Source: Apostichopus parvimensis (taxonomy: Eukaryota > Echinodermata > Holothuroidea > Aspidochirotida > Stichopodidae). Taken from it: a stretch of 33,659 nt of DNA. The notes beneath the pieces were generated by a model. It saw only the letters and a program-made list of their open reading frames with translations, ran no database searches and was not told where the DNA came from. The DNA lies in the NCBI GenBank assembly GCA_000934455.1, contig KN883356.1:68986-102644 (forward strand), read 5' to 3'. Below are positions 11,701 to 23,700 of the stretch, piece after piece (position 1 is the stretch's first letter; each line of letters begins with the position of its first letter). Position numbers and translations under genes: made by a program.

Positions 11701-14700
11701 ACATTGCAGAAAAAATGAGAAACTTTGTTTATTAAAGTCATGTTTGCATAATGTCTTCTTTAATTCCTCAGGCTAACAGAAACATTGTCAAAGTACTAGG
11801 TGATGTACCTAACGTCAAGTTTGGAGGTGCTAACGTCAACCTCACCATTTCAACAACAAGCATCAACTTGACTGTGATGGAAACGGGCAAGGTGAGGTTA
11901 CTGAACAGTAAATACTGCGCAGTAAATAATGGCACAGTAAATACTGTACAGTAAATACTGCTCAGTAAATACTGTACAGTAAATACTACACAGTAAATAC
12001 TGTACAGTTACTACAGTACATACTGCACAGTAAATACACTACATTACATACTGTACAGTAAATACTGCACAGTAAATACTGCACAGTAAATAATGTACAG
12101 TAAATACTGCACAGCAAATACTACATAGTAAATACTGTACAGTAAATACTGCACAGTAAATACTGTACTGCGTGTGCATGGTGTAAATTTAGAAACCAGA
12201 TGTTCACCTACAGTAGTAGCTATACATTAAGACAGAGAACATTCTGTGATGTTGTGCTTCATGTCGTTGATAAATATCACAGCTGATAAATAAAATACTT
12301 AAACCAGAAAGACGGTAGTTTTTAAGTATCTAATTTTTTTTTTTTGCATCGTAATGTAAGGATATCAAAATGGTAGGAAACAATCAAATAGAATAAACTT
12401 GCTGAATTGGTCTAATCGGAATTAGTTTCATTTCTTTTCGTGGCATTTTCTTTTCTTTTTCTTTCTGGTTTGTGGACCAGGATGAAGAGGAAATGGGCGA
12501 TAACCAGGAAATATAGGTCACATGGGAGCAATGCTATTAAAATGATATCTATTTATATTCTGGTTGGGAGTAAGGTGGGAACAATTCAATTAATAGCAAA
12601 GAGATAGTTACCGTTGGTACATTAACAGCTCATAAACAGAACAAACCAATGAAGTTTGAGGTATTACTTCAAAAATATGACAATTAGCATACAGTAGTGT
12701 CATTTGGATATCACCATACTGTATATATTGGTTCAACACACAGAATCCAGTTTTTTCACTATTTTATTAGATAATAGATCTTTATAGGAGTTATTCCCAC
12801 ACTATAATGAAGGTTTTGGGTCATGTTACTTTAAAATATAAATTAATATTGTCATCACTCAGAAATCTCTGACAGAGTGTGTTAGAGATAAGAAAGCTGT
12901 AACAACTGTCACAATATCCCACCCCCCTTCCCCACTCCACATGCTTCACTCCCACATCCTCAATCGTCCCACCCTTCTGACGCCACGTCCCATTCCAAAT
13001 TAAATAGTCTGCACCTCTGAGTGGGAAATATCAGCAGGGCAACCCCATTTTGCTTTTATTATACTTGTTTTCAAGGTAGTCAATTTGATGATCCCTCTTA
13101 ATAAGCAAAACAATCTTCTCTCTTCTTCTTACATCCTCCTCCTTCTCCTCCTCCTTCTTCTCCTTCTTCTTCTCCTCCTCTTCTCTCAAGTCTACATTGC
13201 TCTCTTTTGACCACAACTATTTCTTCTCTAATAGAGAAAGAATTTGATTCTGTGAGTCATGTCTGCAATTCCAACTGTATGCTGTATCCAAATGCATTTA
13301 GTGAATAAAAAAAGAAAACTTACACTGTACAGTACAGTAGTTTGCTATTTGGATGGTAATAAAATTCGATAAGTGTTAATGTAATTACATCCGAGCCCTA
13401 CACTCCAGAGTTTCTTTTACTCAAGGTATTATAAACTTGATCAGAGTATTTGGTTTGACAAAAGTCCATAAATGTCAGTTAGCGATATTAGACTGAGAAA
13501 TTAACTGCACACAAGGAAAGGTCAAGGTAGGAATGTTGCATGTGTGGAAAGGTTTGTGACAGAGTAATTGAGTTTTTTGTTTGGAATAGAAAGGAGTAAC
13601 ATTTTCTCCATGGATGGGCACCATGGTGTGTTAGGTGAGAAGATTGATCAGGTCGGTAAACACAAGAATTTATTTCACGGTCTCACTTATCTGTCTCCAC
13701 ACAACTCTGGAACTCTTATTGTACCATGTCTGGAGCCATCTGACTGACCCCAACATGGCAACCTGTCACTTCCATTTGACCTCCACCCTTTGACCTCCAC
13801 CGTCTTTGTTAAATCAGTCAGAGTGGCTGCAAGAGTCATCTTATCACATGTTTGTACCAAGAGAGAACATGAGGCAGACGAGTGCAATATCCAAAGTGCA
13901 GACTGACAAAAAAAAATTGTTTATTTGTTTCTCTTCCAAATTATTGCCAATTTTATTTATGTCCTGCATCTTATTGTGATTGCATATTGTTCAATAACTT
14001 CACAACCCCTCTACATGAAGTTAACATCGTTGTTATGCGAAGGTCAACAACAGGGTTAAATAAATGCCAAAGAAAAGCAATCCTATTTTGTTGTGTCAAT
14101 GATATCACACCTACTGTACTTTGCTTCAAGGCTGCCTTTGGTACAAAATGTGACAACTTCAACAACATATCAATGTCTCAAAGAAGAAAAGAAAAAATGG
14201 CCAATTGAGGGGAAATTATACCAGTCTGTTTAAGATTAAGCTATTTTAGTAACAAGTCAAAGTTATATTTCACACAGAACCTTTGTTTGAATGCCATAGC
14301 TTAAATGGTCTTGCAATAAGCATGAGTTGTTTAGACATGTGTAGTTATTAATAAACAGTGAATATTCATACATTTCAATGGAGTTTCTGTTTCTGCCTTC
14401 AATATAACGCAGGTCATCGCCAACCACCAGATGCAAGGCATATCATTTGCGTCTGGTGGGGATCAGGAGACGCCAGATTACGTTGCTTACGTGGCCAAAG
14501 ATCCAGTCAACGGGAGAGGTAAATATGCCAAAAAATATGCCGAAAAAATGCCGAAAGACCTGGTACTTGGTCGTGTAGATTCTTGCGTGTTCCACCGGTC
14601 ACATGTGATAAAGTTGAACCAAACTATACTAATGGTATATTGCATTTGTATGACAACAGATTCTTACGAAAGTTATTGTCGCTCTTTCAAAAGAAAATGT

Positions 14701-17700
14701 ATGAATCGATACTCAGCTTTAATGGTCCTCCCACTGCTTTCGTTGCAAATGTACGTAGATTAACGTAGGTAACATCTAAGAATTGAGGCTGGTGTTATCA
14801 TTGTCAGCAGTTCTCAAGGCAATTAATGAGCTATAAATACACATTCTGTTTTGTATGAGAATAAAAGGTGTATTGAGTCGATTACAGAAAAATTCCCTAG
14901 TGGCAGGGTTTTCTGGCAGTCATGAGAAACCTGTCAAAGTCATGGAAATTTGAAATTCAAATCTAGACATGGAAAAGTCACAAACATAGGCTTTGGACAT
15001 TGATGGCACATTTCCTATTTATTGGTTTATGTATTGTTAAAGTTCTCAATTTATAAAGTCATCCCTTTTTCAATTAAAATGAGCTCATTTTATGATGGGA
15101 TCATTCATTTGCAATATAAATCATATTATAATTATTAATTTACTTGGCTCCTCTCTGACCTGTCTCCCACTCCACATCTGCATCTACCTAACTACACATT
15201 GGAACTTTTTAGCACTGCGCCCTCGCTCCCCGGGCACCGCCCACTTACACCTCCTCCGAATCTACCACTTAGGAAGAAACTACACGTTTTTGTCAGCCAC
15301 TTTTACGTAACAATTTTCACACATCTCTTACGAGTTTGAAAAGGCTAAAGGAACCGCGCCCTATAGACAGTATGTAGGTCCTCGTTTTAAGAAGTTTCAG
15401 TTTCTAGCTCCCCCTGTACCTGTTTACCTGTTAAGACAGCCTGCACTGTGCGTTTGTCATTGCTGTTTGCTGCTTTTGTCTCAAGTTTCCTATCAAACAA
15501 TCATTTCTCTTGCCCTTTACAGCATGTCACGTCCTAGAGTGTCTTGGTGGACTCGCTCAAGATGTTATCACGACTGTTGGCCAGGCATTCGAGATCAGGT
15601 TCAAGGAGTATTTAAAGAACCCCCCACAGGCATTGAATGCTCCTGACAAGTAAGGGTTTGATTTCCTTTCATTTTACAATATTTAAAAGCAAATAAAATT
15701 CAAAACAAATTCTACATCAATTGACCTTCAGAGCACCTGCTTGCATTCCGAAACTAATTTCTGAGAAATATTACCCGAGTTTTCTACGGAAGGTTATATA
15801 CATTTGATCAAAACTAAAAACGCGCTCTCCTTGGGATTTTAAGTTTTTCTTTGTCACCTGAATAAACAAAAGAAAATAGTTGATATGATATTAAAAGCAT
15901 TGATCGAATTATTAATATTGAATAAGACTGAAAATTTATGAAATGAATTCGAAATGAAAGTTCCAGGGTGAGGCTCCTGGAGAGTCTTGATTTGGGCATG
16001 TTAGGAGTGACATTGCTACTAATCTAATTAGTAAGTTATCTAATTAGTACATTAACAGTACTAATTGCCATTTGCCCTTCTTGTTTATTTCAAATCGTTT
16101 GTGTGGTGTTTGTTTTTTTGTGGTTTCAGTTTGCTTGTACAATATTTAATATGTCTAGGAGAGTCATTTAAGAGTGCTTACCCAAACTGAATGAGCCATT
16201 TAATGTCAAATTTGTCAAATGTCAAAATAGGACAAGTACTACGGTTTGGTTTCGTTTAAATTTGCCTTCAAATTTTTAAAGAGACAAGATTAAAAGTAAT
16301 GAATGAATGGAAACAAAAAGCTTCAAGCACTAATGGTTCAGTAAAAGCAACATTTAGATTTGCTAATATATTCAAACTTTCATTTCAGCTGACCGACCAA
16401 ATTTGGAAATCCCCCGATCAGAGAATTAAATTTCGGCTTTCAGCTGTACCAAAGATTTGTTCTTTAAGAGTGTCTTACCTCAAAAATTGTGATGATATGT
16501 CTTCTTGTGGCCAAATGTGTAACATTTCAAATGGAAGTCCAAGCAATTATCTTTGCTAGATTATTATTGTATCCTTGTAATTTATTGAAAGATTTTTATT
16601 CAAGGAAATTTCAAGTTCCATCACCCCCTCCCCACCCCCCAACCCCTCTCCTTTATTAAGTCTTATACATATGCACTGATGTTGCGGTCTGTCTCCTTTT
16701 GAGATACTTTCCTTTCTAACAGAAGCAGGTTACATGTCTGCATATATCCTTGCATCAATGTGTGACGCATTTATTATTATCTCTGTTTGATTGTGCTTTC
16801 TATGTTTAGTTAATTATTTAAAATGAATACACCTGGGAGACTGTTACAGTATATTTACATCGCTCCTCACTTGCCCGTCTTGCACCCTCTATGACCAGCT
16901 CCTCCAGTCAATGCCCCTCCTTCTCAATCTACCATCCAAAGTGCCTGGATCACATGGTTTTCATGTTGAATTTTTTCCTTTGGATTTCATCCATAACAAT
17001 TACCTAGGATTGGAGATTTTTCCATCTATGGGATTTTAGAGAGTTTAGAGTCGCTTGCAGCCTTATATTCCTGTTCTTGCATAGGGAGGGATTTGGACTG
17101 TTTTGTGGAGCGACTATGCTCCATGTAAATTAATACACCTGGGAGACTGTTACAGTATTTCTAAGACTCCTTATACGCACACACACACACACATATACAG
17201 CATATAAATATGTACATATATTTATATATGTGTAATTTAATATATTTTTTTCATCGTCATGTCCAGGTTTGCGGAACCCATCTTCGGCGAGGGCGACTCT
17301 GCCTGGGGAGATGATCCAGAGTATTACAATGACATTACTAAGCTAGATGCTCACAGCGTAATAGATGCCTCGGCCCCACCACAGTTAGGACCGGGACAAT
17401 ACATGGCCGTTAATGGCGCTCTTGTAAGACACCTCAGTTATAAACTAACAGAATATTATAATGACATTACTAAGCTAGATGCTCACAGCGTAATAGATGC
17501 CTCGGCCCCACCACAGTTAGGACCGGGACAATACATGGCAGTTAATGGCGCTCTTGTAAGACACCTCAGTTATAAACTTCATGGCATCTTCATACTTAAA
17601 TCTTGTTCTGGATATATTCCCTGTATATGCCCCCAAAATGCTACAAATAGAAATTGGTCATCTATGGGCAAATGTTATACTACTCTCGGAGCATGATGTG

Positions 17701-20700
17701 CCAGTGAACATTGCATTGCCACAACTTAACCAACTTCTCCCCCCCTCCCACCCCTCATTCCTCCACCCCTCCCTCCCTCCCGCCCTCCCCCACCACTATG
17801 CTATTTATCACAGTAGATATGTACATGGATAAAATTAAACATTTTGAGTGTAATATTAAATGATATTTGTGAGTGGAATCAAATGTCTATGTCTAATTTG
17901 TGGTATTCTTTCACACAGCCTCCTAATCCATATGCTTCCCTAAAGACCCCACACTCACCTTCCGCGGATGTGGTGCCGTCTGCTCCTACCTACGATAACA
18001 GAGTCCCGGTGAGGAACACCAGGTTTCCTGGACAACATCCCGAGATGCCAAGCAGCCCTCCTCCAGTATACGACAGTGGACAAAACAGTCCCACCCCCTC
18101 AGGTGAGATATTTCAATTTCCCAAACAACCCTGCCATCAAGTTACAGATCTATCAGCTTGAGTGGCTTTAAAGGATCACTTCAAACAGAGTTGGTTTTTT
18201 GCTGTGTATTGATGTATCATAGTCCAACAAAAACTGAAAAAGTTGTCATATTTCTACAGCGATTCAAGATATTCTTAGTATGAGGTATGCTTAAATTGGA
18301 TTTTAGCTATGGATTCTTAATGGAGGCCTAAAAATGTCAATGTTTCATACTTTCTAGTAGCTCAACAAAACAATTTGACAAACATTTATGCCAAAATTTC
18401 GTAGCAATACGACCTGGACGGCTAGAAGTTGTTTCTCTCACGGCCGCCGAGTCAAAATCAAAGTTTGTGCCTACGGTCGTCCTCGAACAAAAAAATCACA
18501 GATTTCTACAGTAAATTTTTTTGTATTCATCAATCATTTAATCGAATGCAAGGGCAATGTTATTTTAGTACCAAACTAATGCATCGCTCAAAAGCAAAAA
18601 TTCTGTGGGTCAGGAAGTCAGATTTTGTTCCTATTAAAGTTGCAGTCTTAAACATTGATAATTGGATAAAGATAAGATTTACTACTTCAGGAGAGTATTG
18701 TGTTTCTGTTCAAGGTTGCTGGTAGAAAATAACATTGCATTGCATCGTACAGTACATGTTTATAGTCCACAAAAGATTGAAATAAAGTTAGAGGTATCCT
18801 GCGCATAAAGCTGTGTAACAGGGCAAATTTTTAACAGTCGTCCAAGGAGACCAAATTTCTGTTGGGGCAACCAAAAATCAGCTTTGGCGGTTATCTAGGG
18901 GATAACTAGTTGTTAACATTAAATTCAGATCACATTGTATAAACTTAATGCACCCAAATAGGGTTAAGTGATAAATTGGTATTTCCATCCATCATTTTGG
19001 AGATAATGAAATTAAAACATAATCAGTGGAAGGCCCGTGATTCACCTGAAGGAAGAGGTTTTACTCATCCAAAGCTGGTGTTCTATTCACCAAACCTATA
19101 CATCTCTCCTGCAGTGTGCATATTTTTATTTGTTTTCTGTTATTTTGCTATTGTTTTGGTCGTCTCAATTTGCGTTCAGGACAAGCAGAACAGTAAGACC
19201 CTGTTTGTCTGCTGGACAACCACGAAAAAATTGATGAATTTCAGGGAATAATTTAGCGTTCAAAATTTTGTGTACCAATGTTGTTAGTCTCTCATGGCAT
19301 GCTATGGTTTCTATGTACAAAAAACTGCAATTCATCTTGGCACTTGTACAGCTATTTGCGGAATTTGCGATAACATATCGGATAAAATTATTCTCTGAAT
19401 TTGCCTAATTCAGTTATCAGCAGTACCATGTTTCATCATAATGAGAGATTTAACAGTCGTAATTTGAGAGGCAATGTCGTCTATTAGGATATTTCAAATA
19501 AGCTATTTTATATAGTACTGAAGGTGCCCCTCCATTAATCATTATGTATCTAATACACACAGTATTAACTTCTGCGTGATTTCCCCTGCTTCATAGTGCT
19601 GGCATGCTTACACTACAGTGATTTATTTTATATCTGTATACGTTATTGTATATGAAAGTAAAAACTTCATTACACAGCTTTATCTCTTTCAGCTATCCTA
19701 CTGTACTTTACTTTTAACTGTAAGGGTCACCTAAGGTGAACCTAGCCAGTTTCCGTATATAAACCTATATATACAGATAACACTAGGTCTCAGTTCCCAT
19801 GAAAAAATAGACAGTATAAGCATTACGTGGACTTTTTCTTCGGTTATGTTTTAACACATGCTGTCCAAAGTGCAATGGGTCAAACGAGACAAGACTTGCA
19901 GGAAATGACGTTTGTGTTGCCTTGGCGAAAATAATAGGAAATAAAACGCAATTATTTGCTAGGTTGCAACGCAATTCTGCTAAGTTTACGACACTGTTAG
20001 TACGTTTACTAAGTAAAGCTAAATGCATAGGATATGATAATGTGGAAATATATGTCATCGATACTTAGCCTATTTCTTATATTTGTACATAAATTTGTGA
20101 GGTCATTATCTATGAAACATTTGTACCGTTCATATTAAGTAAGCATTCCTGGACAGCGTACAAGTGCTAGGTCTAAGCAATAGTAAAAACCGATGGAAGT
20201 TCTTTTGTTCTTGCCTATGTCTCATCTCTTCGGTGAACGGTGCTCTAGGCTGGTGCCAATGTACGTTGTAAATGTTTGTAATATAGCAATGATGTCCAGT
20301 AAAGTCGGTAAACTAATGTTTGTTGAAAATTATTTGATGATCGCATACAGTACGAAGTCAAAAGGTGATGGTTGGGTTTGCTTTTCCATTAAAAGATTGA
20401 AAATTAGTTTCAGGTGTCTGTTGTTTAACATTGGTACAAGGGTGCTCTAAGGTGCCATTGTGATTTCCAAGCTAACTTCCAGCTATAATTTAACTGCCTA
20501 AGATCTTGACTCGGCAGCCAAGAGTACAGGATCTTCATCACAAGCAGCTGAAACCCCTGGTAGTCCAGAGACGGATACCAGAAGCAACAACTCGACGAGA
20601 AAGACGCCCACCCTCTACCAGACGCACAAACCGAGGCAGCCGACCTCGGAGACTGGAAGAGAGAACACCCCTCCTCTCTGGAGAGAACCAGGGAAACCAA

Positions 20701-23700
20701 AAGAAGGGAAAGATTGGGACAAGCTGAAGGACAACGGTTACGATAACTTCCGGGTCTTACAGGAGGCTGAAAATGCCCGACTAGCCCAGAATCAACCACC
20801 ACCACCCCGCAGCTCTAAAGGTGCCATTTCAAAGAGATATTCTGGGCGACTGCAGAGCTCTTTGCCAAACCACTAACAAACAGCTAGTTTTTATGCAAAT
20901 ATTAACACTGCATGAGCGCCGAGTGCATGATCTCGCTGGGGGCGACATTAACATATCCGGAAATATTACAGACCAGAGTATGGATTATAAAATCAATAGG
21001 ATATTGCTCAGAATGGTTTGTTACAAAAAAGGAACAGTTCAGGATCAAATCTGGAAATATTACAGACCAGTGTATTGATTATAAAATTAATAGAATATCA
21101 CCCCGAATGGTTTGATACAAAAAAGGAACTGTCCAGGATGGTATCTGGAAATATTACAGACCAGTGTATGGATCATAAAATTAATAGAATATCACCCCGA
21201 ATGGTTTGATACAAAAAAGGAACTGTTCAGGATGGTATCTGGAAATATTACAAACCAGTGTATGGATTATAAANNNNNNNNNNNNNNNNNNNNNNNNNNN
21301 NNNNNNNNNNNNNNNNNNNNNNNNNNNNNNNNNNNNNNNNNNNNNNNNNNNNNNNNNNTTAATAGAATATCACCCCGAATGGTTTGATACAAAAAAGGAA
21401 CAGTTAAGGAAATGTTAGAAGTGACCAGCTGAAATACATCTTCTGTTACAAATAAAGAAACAAACAGTTTCAGAAACACGACAGTTTCAGAATCACGAGA
21501 CACAAGTTCTACTTAGTCCAAAAGAATAGTTTGCTTTTAATATTTAAATATTTGTGTTGCTTTCGTTCTTCAACTCATTAAATATTAATGTGTTATGTCT
21601 AACTTGCATGGAGTGTGAAAATCAATTTAGAAGACTAAAAATATCGCTATCAATAACAGTTGGAGGTGTTTGATTATTTATGTTTACTTTCATTTTGCAT
21701 GATAGCATGATAGGTTTCAATGACCTTTTCGTAGGGAATCATCGTCATACTTAAGTGATATTCCATATTAAAGGAAAGCTCAAAGCTCTCAAGTGTTTAA
21801 AAATGTATTCAAATAATTAGATATATATGACAAAGTTTTCTGCAAGGGGACCAAAATATATTTTTTTTATCTCATTAAAGTTTAATGCGATACATCTTGG
21901 AAAAAGTAAATGCGATAAAATAATTATATAATATTCCTGTTGCCTGAAAATTTTTTAAGACTCTAGTAGATAAAGTAGTTTTAAATTTTAATATTTACCT
22001 GCTTCAAACACTACTTACCCTCCCTTCCTCCCCCTCCCTTTCTCCTCCCCTCCTTCTGCAAGATCCCTCCCTGCACTCCACTTTATCCAATCCCTTCCAG
22101 TTATCTCTTCACCTTGCTTTATGAACTGTTACTAAAGCTTTAACTTGTGAGGTAGAGATTAAACTGATCACGGGCCAAAGATGAGGAAATTGTAGACTCA
22201 AAGTAAAGCTTGTCTCAGCTTAAAGACCCATCTCAGGAGCCTATAAATTTATTAAATCAAAAATAAGAATCTTAGGAGAGGGTTTATAGAGGAAATGATT
22301 TTTTTTAAGTATTATTTTTATGATTATTGTAACATTCTCTCTTAACAACCAATGAATAATACTTCGGGTGAACCGCTGCTTTTTCAAAACTCAATGTTTT
22401 AGCCAAGCCTAGGCTTGAAAGAACTATGTGCAGGGTACACCTTGGTTTAATCTATATCTATATCTATATCTGTATATAAGGTTACGGGCAGAAGTTATTG
22501 TTTTAAGTTAAAAAGTTAGAAGGCTACGGTATTAAAGCTGATTACACAATTTTGGACAGAGTGAAAGTTTTGTTAGAGCAATGTTGTGAAATTGAACTTT
22601 GGTATCATAACATTGAGCTTGGTCCAGTTTTCTGGTTTCTGTTTATTAGAGTCAGCTACATTCCATGTCACACTCATCAGATGATCATGTGATCAACAAG
22701 CTAAACAGGAGTTGAAATATATTTGTGCAATTCCTCCCCCCCCCCCATTCATTTGTGATGAACATTTATTTATGCCTTTATTAACATAGTCAAGCAAATG
22801 CTTACTAACAATTTTGCAATATTAACACAGAAATTCATTCTTTTAGAAGAGCATTTATGATGAACTTGTTACCAAAAAAAGTAAAGTTAAGAGAATGTAT
22901 GATTGCTTACAGTTGAATCTAGCCTCACCTCATTGATATAGCTGTGGGCAAAAACACGGTATTACTCTCAACTGTGTGTAATTCAACGTACACTTTTTCT
23001 CTCTCATCGCTGTTTTGGATGTGATAAAGTCATCTTGTAAAACATGATAATCTCTTCCTGGTTGAACAAGAGTCAAATCACTGTCAGGCGAGGGCCTTGT
23101 GAATCGTCATGAGGACCATGTGAGCCCACTCAGTGCTATGTGGCTCACGTGAGCCCACTATGGGATAATGTGGTTTATTCGGGTGTCCAATGTAGCCTTC
23201 ACAAGCTTTCATTTTGGATTCATTTGTATCATGCATTACTAACAGTCTGAAAACTTGAATTGAAAATGTCCAAGTTGCAATACTCAATGTGAAGCTATTT
23301 GGTTCAATGGCAGCAGTACCAATTAATATTTCATCAGCATGTCAGTTTTATGAATGTATAATAAGTATCCATTTAAATGGTTACTTCTTTGTTTTTGTTT
23401 TGTTTTTTGTTATTTTCGTTTTGTTTTTGTCTTTGAGAGCTGCAATAAACTGACTGTCACAGACAGGTATCTATACCAAGAAAAGTATTTTGTTAATATG
23501 CCACTCAACAACACTTTGTGTACTTTTTTAAGATTTGGACCAGTAAGGATTCTCTTTCAACCATCTATGCAGTTTACATATCATTGTTTTAACTACTAGA
23601 GTCTTAAATCCATACATTACGTTACAATAATGTTCCGAGTTCCGTATGGAAGGCGAGTTTCAATGGCCGTTCCGTTGTTTATATTAAACTATTCCGTTTT

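Larger units (their letters stand above)
11892..14412 (+). other. Shc intron b-c
   Basis: A 2.5-kb intron. It begins with the 14-bp minisatellite (11907-12172), then has a pyrimidine-only tract of CTT/CTC triplets (about 13115-13190) and a partial dispersed repeat (13669-13750). No coding exon is seen in the remainder. Confidence 0.75.

Noticed and set aside
13031-13216. Glu/Lys-rich antisense frame suggestive of a coiled coil
   Set aside because: Pure CTT/CTC microsatellite translated in reverse.
17424-17451. A mini-intron between the two duplicated CH1 copies (GTAAGA...AACAG)
   Set aside because: Only 28 bases, too short to splice in animals, and using the AG at 17451 as an alternative acceptor for exon d would break phase (needs phase 2, gives phase 1).
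18009-18014. Alternative donor GTGAGG inside exon f
   Set aside because: It would end the exon in phase 0 and shift the frame of exon g; the 18103 donor is in the right phase.
20425-20805. 126-codon antisense frame
   Set aside because: It is the reverse of Shc exon g, whose + strand frame has matching phases and CH1 motifs.
20912-21418. A series of overlapping frames reading MIQKRNC-like peptides, some with unknown residues
   Set aside because: They come from a 94-bp tandem repeat, which is not a multiple of three, and an N run; no selection for coding is indicated.
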